Assembly: GCF_015708085.1 (NCBI RefSeq)
Contig: NZ_JADNYM010000013.1
Location: 62,001 to 126,000 of the forward strand
Length of the DNA: 64,000 bases
From: Arthrobacter terrae
GTDB taxonomy: Bacteria > Actinomycetota > Actinomycetes > Actinomycetales > Micrococcaceae
Reading direction: 5' to 3'
A program made the position numbers and the translations under genes. The notes under the pieces were generated by a model. That model worked only from the letters and a program-made list of their open reading frames with translations, had not been told where the DNA came from and searched no databases. Each line of letters starts with the position of its first letter. The first letter of the stretch is position 1. This document shows, in pieces, positions 21,712-29,963 of this stretch.

Positions 21712-23076
21712 TCAGGACTTGAGCTTGGGCTTGACGTCCTTGTTGTAGATACCCTCCAGCGTTGCCGACAAAGCGGTCATGGTCGCCTTGACATCGGCCT
21801 TTTCGTTCATGAATTTAGCGGCTGCTTTCGCCATTTCCTGATCCGCCCCGGGGAGGAAGACCCGGGCATAGTCCTGGCTCTTCGTAACCTTGAGCTGGTC
21901 CAGAGCTACCTGGATTTCCGGAGTTTTGCTGATCACCGAGCTCATATCGGCGGTCGTTCGTACCGGCATGTAGCCTGTCGCTGCGGAGAACTGTGCGGTG
22001 TTGGCGGCATTCGTCATGAACGAAACAAACATGGCCGAGGCGAGCTGGCGCTCGGGCGATGTCTTTTTGGCAATCACCAAACCGGCGCCACCGGTAGGGC
22101 ATACCGGCGAAGTGGAAACCGGGCCACCCGGGAGGAAACCAACACCGATGTTCATGTTCTTGGCCTTGGCGGCCTTGATCGTCCCGACCAGATCTCCGGT
22201 GGAGCTGACCGTGGAGCTGACCGCTCCGGCCGTCATATCGGAGACGGCGTCCTTGGAGGACACGCCCGCCCAGCCGTCCTTGACGATGGTGTCCTGGACC
22301 CACTGCAGGGCCTTCACCGTGGCGTCCGAGTCAGCGGTGATGTCCCACTCCTTGGACCAGCCGCCGCCGTAGCCCCAGAGGACGTTCTGCAGCGTCCATC
22401 CTGCATAGCCGGCCAGAGCCGGATACTGATACGCGTTGGCGTACCCCGGCTGTCCGGCGTTCGCGGCCTTAATCTTCGGGGCCCACTGGGCAAACTCCTC
22501 CCAGCTTTTGGGGGCCCGGTCCGGGACGCCGGCAGCCTTGAAGTGGTCCTTGTTGTAGTAGAACAGTGGCGTGGACCGGGCATATGGAACGGCCCAGTGC
22601 GCATTGTCGTATTTATAATCGTCGTAAAGCGTGGTGTTGTAATCGCTGGTCTTATCATTGACGGCTTTGAGGATCTCATCCACCGGCACGATCGTCGAGG
22701 ACAGGCTGTACCGGAACCACCACACATCTGAAGCAACGACGACGTCGGGGACGTTATTGCCGGCCTGCGCGGTCTGGAACTTCTGCGCGACCTCTTCGTA
22801 GTTACTTCCGCCGGTGATCAGGTCCACCTTGATATCCGGGTTCGCACTCTGGAACGCATCGATCAGCGTCTGTTCGATCGGCTGGGAAGTGCCGGGGTGG
22901 CTGGACATGAAGGAGATTTTGGCTGCCGGCTTGACCTTGGACCAGTCGGTTGCCGCCGCGGCAGTTGCTCCCGAGCCGCCGCTGGTGCTCGGACCGCTGC
23001 AGGCCGCCAGGGCGGTTGCGCCGAGACCTAGTCCGGAAAGAGCCATGAAACGCCGTCGATCAAATTGTGCTGACAT
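21712..23076 (-). CDS. sugar ABC transporter solute-binding lipoprotein (UgpB/CUT1 type)
   Basis: This is a family 1 extracellular solute-binding protein (454 aa). An RRRFM Tat-like start (7-11) is followed by a hydrophobic segment and the lipobox LAAC (23-26), so it is probably a Tat-exported lipoprotein on the outer face of the membrane. Hinge motifs such as WAVPYARSTPLFYYNKDHFKAAG (about 152-174) are typical of UgpB/MalE-type proteins. The substrate could be glycerol-3-phosphate or an oligosaccharide and cannot be fixed by eye. It is the last gene of the three-gene importer operon, 63 bp after the second permease. Confidence 0.85.
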   Translation of the reverse strand: MSAQFDRRRFMALSGLGLGATALAACSGPSTSGGSGATAAAATDWSKVKPAAKISFMSSHPGTSQPIEQTLIDAFQSANPDIKVDLITGGSNYEEVAQKFQTAQAGNNVPDVVVASDVWWFRYSLSSTIVPVDEILKAVNDKTSDYNTTLYDDYKYDNAHWAVPYARSTPLFYYNKDHFKAAGVPDRAPKSWEEFAQWAPKIKAANAGQPGYANAYQYPALAGYAGWTLQNVLWGYGGGWSKEWDITADSDATVKALQWVQDTIVKDGWAGVSSKDAVSDMTAGAVSSTVSSTGDLVGTIKAAKAKNMNIGVGFLPGGPVSTSPVCPTGGAGLVIAKKTSPERQLASAMFVSFMTNAANTAQFSAATGYMPVRTTADMSSVISKTPEIQVALDQLKVTKSQDYARVFLPGADQEMAKAAAKFMNEKADVKATMTALSATLEGIYNKDVKPKLKS

Positions 23077-23139
23077 ACCGTGTTGCCTTTCGATTGATGC
23101 GAGAGGATAAAAACAGATGCAAGGTGCGGGAACTGCCGG

Positions 23140-24024
23140 TCAGCCGGTCACGGAGCCTTGGGTGAGCCCGGCGACAATGTAGCGCTGCAGGGCCGCGAAA
23201 ATAATCAGAATGGGTACTATTACGATTACTGCGCCTGCCATCAGGATGCCCCACGCTTGGCTGCCGCTGTCACTATTGGACAGCAGGGTCAGCCCAACGG
23301 GCAGCGTCATCATGTTCGGATTGTCAACGATGATCAGCGGCCAAATGTAGTCATTCCATTCGGTCACTATGGTCACCAAGGCGACGGTTGCGATGGTCGG
23401 CACCGAAATGGGGAACACGATCCGCCACAGACGGCGCCAGTGATTGGCGCCGTCGATCTCTGCCGACTCCAAAATTGAGACCGGCAACGTCATAAAATGC
23501 TGGCGGAGTAAGAAGGTGCCGAAAGCGGTGCCGAGTCCGGGGAGAATAATGCCCCAGTAAGTGTTCAGGCCCCCCATGCCGGCGATCAGTACGTAGTTGG
23601 GCAGTACCGACACCTGCGGTGGAACCATCAATGCCACGAGGATCAGCAGGAAGATGGCCCTTCTGAACGGGAAACGGACAAAGACCAGTGCATAGGCCGT
23701 CACGATGGCCAGGAAACACTTGATGATGGAGGCAATGGTGGTGACAATGACGCTGTTGAGAAAGAACCGGGCAAAGGGGACCGAGGTGGCGGCGTCCACG
23801 TAGTTTTGCATCGTCGGATGCTGGGGCAGGATCGTCAGCTGGGTTGTGACGATCTCACCCGGGGATTTCAGCGACGAGATGATCATCCACGCCAGCGGCA
23901 GGAACACCACGAGAGTGGCAGCGACCAGCGGGACATAACCGCCCAGAATGGTCTGCGTTATGTTCTTCCAGGACAGCGGACGCTGACGTTGCGCCGGGAT
24001 CATCGCGGCGGTTGAGGTGCTCAT
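23140..24024 (-). CDS. sugar ABC transporter permease, MalG/UgpE type
   Basis: This is the inner-membrane permease (294 aa) of a CUT1 importer, with six predicted membrane segments. The ATPase-contact EAA loop is visible as ESAEIDGANHWRRLWRIVFPIS (about 188-209). Its ATG overlaps the stop of the first permease by 4 nt. No ATP-binding gene is in the operon. Many actinobacterial CUT1 importers borrow a shared MsiK-type ATPase encoded elsewhere, and I infer the same here. Confidence 0.9.
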   Translation of the reverse strand: MSTSTAAMIPAQRQRPLSWKNITQTILGGYVPLVAATLVVFLPLAWMIISSLKSPGEIVTTQLTILPQHPTMQNYVDAATSVPFARFFLNSVIVTTIASIIKCFLAIVTAYALVFVRFPFRRAIFLLILVALMVPPQVSVLPNYVLIAGMGGLNTYWGIILPGLGTAFGTFLLRQHFMTLPVSILESAEIDGANHWRRLWRIVFPISVPTIATVALVTIVTEWNDYIWPLIIVDNPNMMTLPVGLTLLSNSDSGSQAWGILMAGAVIVIVPILIIFAALQRYIVAGLTQGSVTG

Positions 24025-25079
24025 GAATAGTGGACCTTTCGCTCAACGAACCGCAGTTGGGCCCCGGTCAGCAGCAGCAGCAGGACGAACAAGACAACGG
24101 AAATAGCAGCGGAGTATCCAGCCCGGTTGTATGTGCTGAAGGCCTGCAGATACGACTCGAAGATCAGCGTATTGGTTCCGTTACCGGTACGTGTCATGAT
24201 CCGAATGATATCGAAAGCCTGGAGCGAACTGAGCAGGCTGGTGATGAGAATGAAAAACGTCGTGGGGGAGAGCAACGGCAGCGTTATGGACATAAAGCGG
24301 CGGAAACTTCCGGCGCCGTCCAACGAAGCCGCTTCCATCAGGTCCTTGGGCATGGACTGCAGCCCGGCGAGGTAAATGACGGCACAGTAACCAAGGTTCT
24401 TCCAGACATAAACGATGATGACCATCACCAAAGCCAGCTTGGGATCGTTGATCCATTGCGGGCTCGACGCTCCGAAGCCGCGCAGTATCCAGGACAGGAC
24501 GCCGTAGACCGGATCGAAAATAAACAGCCAGACAAGTCCGACGCCGACCCCGGAGAGAACGTAGGGGGCAAAGACGGCAGACCGGGCAAAGCCTTGGCCC
24601 TTGACTTTGGCGTTGAGGGCGATGGCGACCAATAAGCCAAGGAACATGGCGCCGCCGACGGTTGCGATGGTGAATATAGCCGTAATGCCCAGCACCGTGG
24701 ACGCATCCGATGACGTGAAGAATTCCACGTAATTGCCCCACCCAACAGCTGTGGCCACCGACGACCCAAGTGTCCAGTCCAGAGTGGAGTAATACATGTT
24801 GGCAAACAAGGGCCGGTAGGTGAAGAAGGCAATCAGGACAATGTTCGGCAAGGCGAGTGCCAGAAAAACCCAAGCTTCCCGCTTGGCCCGGGGCGTCCAG
24901 TACTTGCCTGCGGTTCTTCTCCGGCTGCCGTTTCGGGCCGCGCCGGACTTGGGCGGTTTCATCCGGCCCCGTCTCCCTGCGCCCGGGCCGGGCCGCGCGC
25001 CCTGATCCGGGCCGCCGTCGTCGCCCTCGTCCATCGCCTCAGTCGCCGCATGCGCACTGCTTGCATCCAGCCAGCTCAT
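24021..25079 (-). CDS. sugar ABC transporter permease, MalF/UgpA type
   Basis: This is the first permease (352 aa) and first gene of the importer operon. The start ATG at 25077-25079 was chosen because AGAGGAGAGG lies just upstream on this strand. An open frame reaching 25259 lacks a ribosome site there and covers promoter-like sequence. After an 85-residue charged N-terminus come six membrane segments and the EAA loop MEAASLDGAGSFRRFMSITLPLL (about 251-273). The pair with the MalG-type gene defines a heterodimeric CUT1 channel. Confidence 0.88.
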   Translation of the reverse strand: MSWLDASSAHAATEAMDEGDDGGPDQGARPGPGAGRRGRMKPPKSGAARNGSRRRTAGKYWTPRAKREAWVFLALALPNIVLIAFFTYRPLFANMYYSTLDWTLGSSVATAVGWGNYVEFFTSSDASTVLGITAIFTIATVGGAMFLGLLVAIALNAKVKGQGFARSAVFAPYVLSGVGVGLVWLFIFDPVYGVLSWILRGFGASSPQWINDPKLALVMVIIVYVWKNLGYCAVIYLAGLQSMPKDLMEAASLDGAGSFRRFMSITLPLLSPTTFFILITSLLSSLQAFDIIRIMTRTGNGTNTLIFESYLQAFSTYNRAGYSAAISVVLFVLLLLLTGAQLRFVERKVHYS

Positions 25080-25112
25080 TGAACCTCTCCTCTGACCGGT
25101 CGTCCCCGGTGC

Positions 25113-25142
25113 GTTGTAGTCTCGGCCAACTTCAGCACACAA
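25113..25142 (-). promoter_or_regulatory. candidate promoter of importer operon
   Basis: On the minus strand TTGTGT (25142-25137), an 18-bp spacer and TACAAC (25118-25113) lie upstream of the first permease, giving a leader of about 27 nt with the Shine-Dalgarno. The -35 element is part of a direct repeat, GCACACAAATAA, repeated 12 bp apart on the plus strand (25135-25158), which could mark an operator. Confidence 0.4.
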
Positions 25143-25295
25143 ATAAGCACACAAATAACCAATACCGGCCGCTGTTGGCGGCTTAACCTGAAAGTGGGTC
25201 ATCGACACGTGCTGATAAGCGGACGGTAACTGACGGTAACCGCCATTGGCAGGTTCCACAAGTGATGGCCCCGGCGCGGCCAGGCGGAGCCGGAT
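25143..25295. promoter_or_regulatory. divergent control region between importer and infA, with direct repeats
   Basis: No gene is supported here. Two direct repeats of GACGGTAAC (25222-25230 and 25232-25240) are spaced exactly 10 bp apart, one helical turn, which would suit a regulator binding one face of the DNA. No LacI-type palindrome was recognised. Confidence 0.3.
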
Positions 25296-25325
25296 TTAAC
25301 TTTAAGCCCTGCTATGACGTACAGT
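25296..25325 (+). promoter_or_regulatory. candidate infA promoter
   Basis: TTAACT (25296-25301), an 18-bp spacer and TACAGT (25320-25325) match four of six consensus bases each. The transcript would have a leader of about 160 nt carrying a small CTCCC-GTAACA-GGGAG stem (25361-25376) and the larger hairpin at 25430-25471. Confidence 0.35.
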
Positions 25326-25429
25326 GGCTTGTTGGTTGTCTTAGCCCTTGCGCGCCTTCTCCCGTAACAGGGAGGGTGTATCCAGCGGCTGTCGGTACGG
25401 CCAAAAACACCAAATCAGTAGTAAACCTA

Positions 25430-25471
25430 GCCCCCTGCCGGGATTTTTACCAGATCTGCCGGCAAGGGGGC
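25430..25471 (+). other. infA leader hairpin
   Basis: GCCCCC-TGCCGG (25430-25441) pairs with CCGGCA-A-GGGGGC (25459-25471) over 12 bp with one bulged A and a 17-nt loop that contains ATTTTTA. It ends about 14 bp before the infA Shine-Dalgarno (GCGGAGGA), close enough to influence initiation. Confidence 0.6.
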
Positions 25472-25491
25472 CAAACCAGTTAGCGGAGGAT

Positions 25492-25713
25492 ATGGCCAAG
25501 AAAGACGGGGTCATTGAGATCGAGGGCGTTGTGACCGAGGCTCTGCCTAACGCGATGTTTCGCGTTGAGTTGACCAACAAGCACATCGTTCTTGCCCATA
25601 TCTCAGGAAAAATGCGCCAGCACTACATCCGTATCCTTCCTGAGGACCGAGTAGTGGTGGAGCTGAGCCCTTACGACCTCACCCGGGGTCGTATTGTCTA
25701 CCGCTACAAATAA
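25492..25713 (+). CDS. infA: translation initiation factor IF-1
   Basis: IF-1 (73 aa) is an OB-fold protein that occupies the 30S A-site during initiation. The start ATG at 25492 lies after GCGGAGGAT. An open frame 48 codons longer reads through the leader hairpin and was rejected. The conserved sequence [12 protein letters not shown] and the C-terminal [12 protein letters not shown] are complete. It is the first gene of the infA-rpmJ-rpsM-rpsK group. Confidence 0.98.
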   Translation: MAKKDGVIEIEGVVTEALPNAMFRVELTNKHIVLAHISGKMRQHYIRILPEDRVVVELSPYDLTRGRIVYRYK

Positions 25714-25743
25714 CCACGACTGCACAACACGCAAAGGAATGCC

Positions 25744-25857
25744 ATGAAGGTCAAGCCGAGCGTCAAGCAGATCTGCGAAAAGTGCAAGGTGATTCGCCGT
25801 AACGGTCGAGTCATGGTGATCTGCGAGAACCCGCGCCACAAGCAGCGTCAGGGCTGA
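25744..25857 (+). CDS. rpmJ: 50S ribosomal protein L36
   Basis: L36 (37 aa) begins [19 protein letters not shown] and ends NPRHKQRQG. The zinc ligands are Cys11, Cys14, Cys27 and His32, so this is the zinc-binding (C+) form. The Shine-Dalgarno AAAGGAA lies 7 nt before the ATG. It lies 30 bp after infA, the usual neighbour. Confidence 0.97.
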   Translation: MKVKPSVKQICEKCKVIRRNGRVMVICENPRHKQRQG

Positions 25858-26033
25858 TTCTTCCCTACCGGAAGATCCTGACTCCGCTCACGTAAGTAAA
25901 TAAAAGGCAGCACAAGCCGATCCATTCCGGAGCGATCCGGAAGAGTCGGCGGACCCCCGGTCGGAGGCCGGGGCCACACGCAATGTGTGGGTGTACTGCT
26001 TAGGACCTCCGGTTTACACAAGGAGCAGCCGAT
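25858..26033 (+). promoter_or_regulatory. rpmJ-rpsM gap with two adjacent hairpins
   Basis: In this 176-bp gap, CCCCGG (25955-25960) pairs with CCGGGG (25968-25973), followed immediately by CCACAC-GCAAT-GTGTGG (25974-25990). The back-to-back stems may coaxially stack. AAGGAG precedes rpsM. No promoter hexamers are convincing. Confidence 0.4.
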
Positions 26034-26411
26034 ATGGCACGTCTCGCTGGCGTAGACCTTCCCCGCGAAAAGCGGTTGGAAGTAGCGCTTACATACATCT
26101 ACGGCGTGGGCAAGACCCGTGCACACAAGACCCTGGCTGACACCGGGATCTCTCCCGATGTCCGCGTCAAGGACCTGTCCGACGCTGAAATGGTTCAGCT
26201 TCGCGACTACATCGAGGGTAACTACAAGGTTGAAGGTGACCTTCGCCGCGAGGTGGCCGCAGATATCCGCCGCAAGGTGGAAATCGGCAGCTACCAGGGG
26301 ATCCGCCATCGTCGCGGTATGCCCGTCCACGGTCAGCGTACGAAAACCAACGCTCGTACCCGCAAGGGACCAAAGCGCACCGTGGCCGGCAAGAAGAAGG
26401 CCGCACGTTAA
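26034..26411 (+). CDS. rpsM: 30S ribosomal protein S13
   Basis: S13 (125 aa) forms bridges to the 50S subunit and contacts P-site tRNA. It begins [26 protein letters not shown] and contains the helix-two-turn-helix segment and the conserved [25 protein letters not shown] tail. Length is normal. rpsK follows after 51 bp. Confidence 0.98.
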   Translation: MARLAGVDLPREKRLEVALTYIYGVGKTRAHKTLADTGISPDVRVKDLSDAEMVQLRDYIEGNYKVEGDLRREVAADIRRKVEIGSYQGIRHRRGMPVHGQRTKTNARTRKGPKRTVAGKKKAAR

Positions 26412-26462
26412 CAACCTTGCGTTGACAACGTGCTTCACAAATAACTTTCTGTAGGAGAAAAA

Positions 26463-26864
26463 ATGCCCCCGAAGACTCGCGGTGCGGTTCGCAAGCCGCG
26501 CAAGAAGGACAAAAAGAATATCGCGCTTGGTCAGGCGCACATCAAGAGCACGTTCAACAACACCATCGTCTCCATCACGGATCCCAATGGGGCCGTCATT
26601 TCCTGGGCTTCCTCCGGCGAGGTTGGATTCAAGGGTTCACGCAAGTCCACGCCGTTCGCGGCGCAGATGGCTGCCGAAGCTGCAGCCAAGCGCGCCCAGG
26701 AGCACGGCATGCGCAAGGTTGACGTTTTCGTAAAGGGTCCGGGATCCGGACGCGAGACTGCAATCCGTTCACTGCAGGCCGCTGGCCTTGAGGTTGGCTC
26801 CATCCAGGATGTCACCCCCAGCGCCCATAACGGCTGCCGTCCGCCCAAGCGCCGCCGCGTCTAA
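26463..26864 (+). CDS. rpsK: 30S ribosomal protein S11
   Basis: S11 (133 aa) lies on the 30S platform near the E-site mRNA. The [28 protein letters not shown] segment and the C-terminal [18 protein letters not shown] signature are complete. In the canonical alpha operon rpsD (S4) would follow; here a hairpin and then rpoA follow. Confidence 0.98.
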   Translation: MPPKTRGAVRKPRKKDKKNIALGQAHIKSTFNNTIVSITDPNGAVISWASSGEVGFKGSRKSTPFAAQMAAEAAAKRAQEHGMRKVDVFVKGPGSGRETAIRSLQAAGLEVGSIQDVTPSAHNGCRPPKRRRV

Positions 26865-26870
26865 GCCGTG

Positions 26871-26944
26871 ACGCCCGAGTTGGCCCGCCCCAGCTGCCCG
26901 ATTGCGTATCGGTGCGGACCGGGACGGGCCAACTCACCGGGCGT
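26871..26944 (+). other. long hairpin between rpsK and rpoA, at the usual rpsD site
   Basis: ACGCCCG plus AGTTGGCCCG-CCC (26871-26890) pairs with GGGACGGGCCAACTCACCGGGCGT (26921-26944), about 20 pairs with two small bulges, around a 30-nt loop. It starts 6 bp after the rpsK stop. No T-run follows. It is probably a partial terminator or processing site that separates rpoA-rplQ expression from the ribosomal genes. Confidence 0.7.
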
Positions 26945-27016
26945 TAAGACGTAGACCGCCTTTTCCACCACCTGTGTTGCGTCATATAGCGGATGCTCGC
27001 TGAAAGGAAACCCCCA

Positions 27017-28027
27017 GTGCTCATTGCACAGCGCCCCACCCTGTCTGAAGAAGTAGTCTCCGAGAACCGGTCCCGTTTCGTTATTGAACCGTTGGAGCCC
27101 GGCTTCGGATACACCCTTGGAAATTCCCTCCGCCGTACCCTGTTGTCCTCCATCCCGGGAGCCGCTGTCACCAGCATCCGGATCGATGGCGTACTCCACG
27201 AATTCACCACGGTCCCCGGGGTCAAGGAAGATGTCACCGAGATCATCTTGAACATCAAGAATCTTTCGGTTTCCTCTGAGCACGACGAGCCCGTCGTGGC
27301 TTACCTGCGCAAGCAGGGACCCGGCGTCGTCACAGCTGCGGACATTGCTCCGCCGGCAGGCGTCGAATTCCACAATCCCGATCTGCATATCGCGACCCTA
27401 AACTCGAAGGGTAAGTTCGAGCTTGAGCTGACCATCGAGCGTGGCCGCGGCTATGTCTCGGCAGCCCAGAACAAGTCCGGTGACTCGGAAATTGGCCGGA
27501 TTCCGGTCGATTCCATCTACTCGCCGGTCCTGAAGGTGACATTCCGCGTGGAAGCCACCCGCGTGGAGCAGCGCACCGACTTCGACCGCCTTGTCGTTGA
27601 TGTGGAAACAAAGCAGGCGATCGCCCCCCGCGATGCCATTGCCTCCGCCGGCACAACGCTCGTTGAGCTGTTCGGCTTGGCCCGCGAACTCAATACCGCA
27701 GCAGAAGGTATCGAGATCGGACCGTCCCCGACGGATGCGGCGCTGGCTGCAGATATGGCGTTGCCGATCGAGGATCTTGACCTGACGGTCCGTTCCTATA
27801 ATTGCCTCAAGCGTGAGGGCATCCACGCCGTGGGTGAACTCGTTGCCCGCTCCGAGGCGGACCTGATGGACATTCGGAACTTCGGTGCCAAGTCCATTGA
27901 CGAGGTCAAGGCAAAGCTTGTTGAGCTCGGTCTGTCCCTGAAGGATTCCCCTCCAGGGTTCGATCTTGCAGCACGTGCCGCAGCCCTCGATGAGAATGAC
28001 GACGCGTTCGGCGACGACGAACTCTAA
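27017..28027 (+). CDS. rpoA: RNA polymerase alpha subunit
   Basis: The alpha subunit (336 aa) forms the dimer on which core polymerase assembles and reads UP elements. GTG at 27017 was chosen because AAAGGAA sits 8 nt upstream and [12 protein letters not shown] is the usual start; an ATG at 26993 is the alternative. The N-terminal domain includes [32 protein letters not shown]. The C-terminal domain (about 245-315) contains [15 protein letters not shown] and [14 protein letters not shown]. It ends with an acidic tail. Confidence 0.98.
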   Translation: MLIAQRPTLSEEVVSENRSRFVIEPLEPGFGYTLGNSLRRTLLSSIPGAAVTSIRIDGVLHEFTTVPGVKEDVTEIILNIKNLSVSSEHDEPVVAYLRKQGPGVVTAADIAPPAGVEFHNPDLHIATLNSKGKFELELTIERGRGYVSAAQNKSGDSEIGRIPVDSIYSPVLKVTFRVEATRVEQRTDFDRLVVDVETKQAIAPRDAIASAGTTLVELFGLARELNTAAEGIEIGPSPTDAALAADMALPIEDLDLTVRSYNCLKREGIHAVGELVARSEADLMDIRNFGAKSIDEVKAKLVELGLSLKDSPPGFDLAARAAALDENDDAFGDDEL

Positions 28028-28109
28028 AGACGAACTTACTTCGGCTGCCCGGTCCCCCCGCAGAGTTCTGCTACCCGACCGGTACGCCAACACTTGAGGA
28101 GAAAACACC

Positions 28110-28706
28110 ATGCCTACCCCCACTAAGGGTCCGCGCCTCGGAGGCAGCGCTGCACACCAGCGGCTGATGCTGGCGAATCTGGCCGCAGCCCTGTTTGAGC
28201 ACAAGCGCATTACCACCACGGAGACCAAGGCCAAGCGCCTGAAGCCCTACGCTGAGCGTCTGGTCACTTTCGCCAAGCGTGGAGACCTGTCTTCGCGCCG
28301 CCGCGTCATGGGCCTGATCAGCGACAAGGGCATTGTCCATGAGCTGTTCACGGACATTGCCAAGGCAGTCGAGAACCGCGACGGCGGCTACACCCGCATC
28401 ACCAAGATCGGTCCGCGCAAGGGCGACAATGCTCCGATGGCCGTTATTGAACTGGTGCTGGAGCCGGTCAGCGCCAAGCAGGCCGTTGTAGCCGAAGCTC
28501 AGCGGTCGACCCAGACCGCAGCCCCGGCTGTTGAGGCTGACACTGCTGTTGAGGCTGACACTGCTGTTGAGGCTGACACTGCTGTTGAGGCTGACACTGC
28601 TGTTGAGGCTGACACTGCTGTTGAGGCTGACACTGCTGTTGAGACGGAAACCGTCGAGGCTTCCGCCAAGGACGAATCCGCTGCTAAGGCCGCAGACGAG
28701 AAGTAG
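28110..28706 (+). CDS. rplQ: 50S ribosomal protein L17 with VEADTA repeats
   Basis: L17 (198 aa) surrounds the tunnel exit. The core (residues 1-120) is standard, from [21 protein letters not shown] through [13 protein letters not shown]. The last 75 residues are an acidic tail with six perfect VEADTA hexapeptides at 141-176. It follows rpoA by 82 bp with TGAGGAGA before the ATG. A terminator-like hairpin lies 60 bp after the stop, inside the next gene. Confidence 0.96.
   Translation: MPTPTKGPRLGGSAAHQRLMLANLAAALFEHKRITTTETKAKRLKPYAERLVTFAKRGDLSSRRRVMGLISDKGIVHELFTDIAKAVENRDGGYTRITKIGPRKGDNAPMAVIELVLEPVSAKQAVVAEAQRSTQTAAPAVEADTAVEADTAVEADTAVEADTAVEADTAVEADTAVETETVEASAKDESAAKAADEK
28530..28637 (+). 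repeat. 6 x 18-bp perfect tandem repeat in rplQ
   Basis: Six identical copies of GTTGAGGCTGACACTGCT run from 28530 to 28637, followed by a diverged seventh (GTTGAGACGGAAACC). The absence of even silent differences suggests recent expansion by slippage or unequal crossover. Copy changes keep the frame. Confidence 0.95.
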
Positions 28707-28756
28707 ACGTTTCTTGCGATTTCGGTCCTGCCGTATCTGCCAAGCAGCGTAAAACC

Positions 28757-29647
28757 ATGACTGATCAAGAGCCCGCTGCCCCCGTTCGAGGGGGTGGCGG
28801 GCTCTTGCGCGTCCGGCTGGAGGTAAGTTACGACGGCGGCCCGTTCAGCGGGTGGGGTGTCCAGCCTGGTCTGCGGACCGTCCAAGGCACCGTGGAGGAG
28901 GCGCTTGGGATGTTAATTAGGCGCCCGATCAGGATCGCCGTCGCCGGGCGTACCGATGCCGGCGTACATGCCCGCGGACAAGTAGCGCACTGCGATCTGA
29001 CACCGGTGGAATGGGCCGGTGTACTGCGCGGTCAGGACCGGGACCCCGCAGCTGCGCTGCTGCGGCGGCTGCGCGGTGCCCTGAGCAAGGTACTTGCAGG
29101 CCTTGCCGGGGCGGTTGAAATTCATGCCGTCGCTCTGGCCCCGGCGGGCTTTGACGCACGTTTTTCAGCCCTTTGGCGCCGGTATAGCTATCGAATAGCG
29201 GACACCGAACGGCAGTGGGACCCGCTGCTGCGCCACAGCACGCTGTGGTATCAGAAGGCGCTGGACGTGGATCGGATGAATACGGCGGCACGGCCGCTCT
29301 TGGGGATCCAGGATTTCAGGTCCTACTGCAAGCCACGGGATGGAGCGACGACCCGACGGGAGCTGCAGCGCTTTGAGTTCCGCCGCGGTGCGGACGGCCT
29401 CATCACCGTAACCGTTCAGGCGGATGCATTCTGCCATAATATGGTGCGGTCGCTGGTCGGAGCGGCTGTGCAGGTGGGTGAGGGTCTTGAGGAACCGGGC
29501 TGGCTCCATGAACGGCTTCTGGTGAAGGCCCGGGACGCCAAGTCCAGACTGGCACCGCCGCACCCCTTAATTCTCGAAGAAGTCCGCTATCCCGAAGCCG
29601 CCGATGTGCAGGCCCGACAGGAACTTACCCGCGCAAGGCGTGCCTGA
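28757..29647 (+). CDS. truA: tRNA pseudouridine synthase A
   Basis: TruA (296 aa) modifies U38-40 in the tRNA anticodon arm. The catalytic aspartate is in AGRTDAGVHARGQVAH (near residue 61-76), and the C-terminal FCHNMVRSLVGAAVQVGEG motif is present. The conserved domain begins about residue 18 (LRVRLEVSYDGGPFSGWG). The first 17 codons coincide with a terminator-like hairpin. ATG 28757 has no strong Shine-Dalgarno, and TTG at 28805 is an unlikely but possible alternative start. Confidence 0.93.
   Translation: MTDQEPAAPVRGGGGLLRVRLEVSYDGGPFSGWGVQPGLRTVQGTVEEALGMLIRRPIRIAVAGRTDAGVHARGQVAHCDLTPVEWAGVLRGQDRDPAAALLRRLRGALSKVLAGLAGAVEIHAVALAPAGFDARFSALWRRYSYRIADTERQWDPLLRHSTLWYQKALDVDRMNTAARPLLGIQDFRSYCKPRDGATTRRELQRFEFRRGADGLITVTVQADAFCHNMVRSLVGAAVQVGEGLEEPGWLHERLLVKARDAKSRLAPPHPLILEEVRYPEAADVQARQELTRARRA
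28766..28807 (+). terminator. terminator-like hairpin inside the start of truA
   Basis: CAAGAGCCCGCTGCCCCC (28766-28783) pairs with GGGGGTGGCGGGCTCTTG (28790-28807): 18 uninterrupted pairs (two G-U) around a 6-nt GTTCGA loop. It encodes part of QEPAAPVRGGGGLL. CGCG follows, not a T-run. Placement after rplQ suggests an operon-end terminator that overlaps coding sequence. Confidence 0.75.
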
Positions 29648-29963
29648 GCACGCCGGGAGCGTGGCGCCGACGGGGCGGCCGGCAAAATGGGTCCGGTACG
29701 TAGTCTTGATGGTGTCCAGTTCGTGCTGGCTTTGACCTGAGCGGGCAAGTCGCGGTATCGTTGATAGTCGTTGTGCGTGTCCTTTCTCGATACCGCACGC
29801 CTGTCTGAAGACCCTGTTGCATGGGTCGCTATTGGGCAGGCGGGAATCGGGACGCAAGGATTACTGGTTTCATAGAGCCCTCACCTCTGTTCCGGTCGCG
29901 CATAGATAGCAGGCGTAACCGACTTTTATCGCCACCCAAGAACAAGAAACGAAGGCAAAAACC
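29648..29963 (+). promoter_or_regulatory. rplM-rpsI promoter and leader region
   Basis: This 316-bp gene-free stretch has a good promoter candidate: TTGACC (29732-29737), 18 bp, TATCGT (29756-29761). That would give a leader of about 195 nt. The inverted CGGTATCG (29754-29761) and CGATACCG (29789-29796) could form a long-range stem just after the start. L13 autoregulation through leader RNA is known in other bacteria; whether this leader does so is unknown. Confidence 0.4.

Noticed and set aside
21652-22731. 359-codon plus-strand frame opposite the solute-binding protein
   Set aside because: It overlaps a well-supported lipoprotein gene and begins in the terminator; no conserved domain was seen.
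24030-24635. Gln/Gly-rich plus-strand frame opposite the MalF-type permease
   Set aside because: It is the antisense reflection of membrane-helix codons, without a start signal.
24021-25259. 412-codon version of the first importer permease
   Set aside because: The first 60 codons cross the candidate promoter. A strong Shine-Dalgarno fixes the ATG at 25079.
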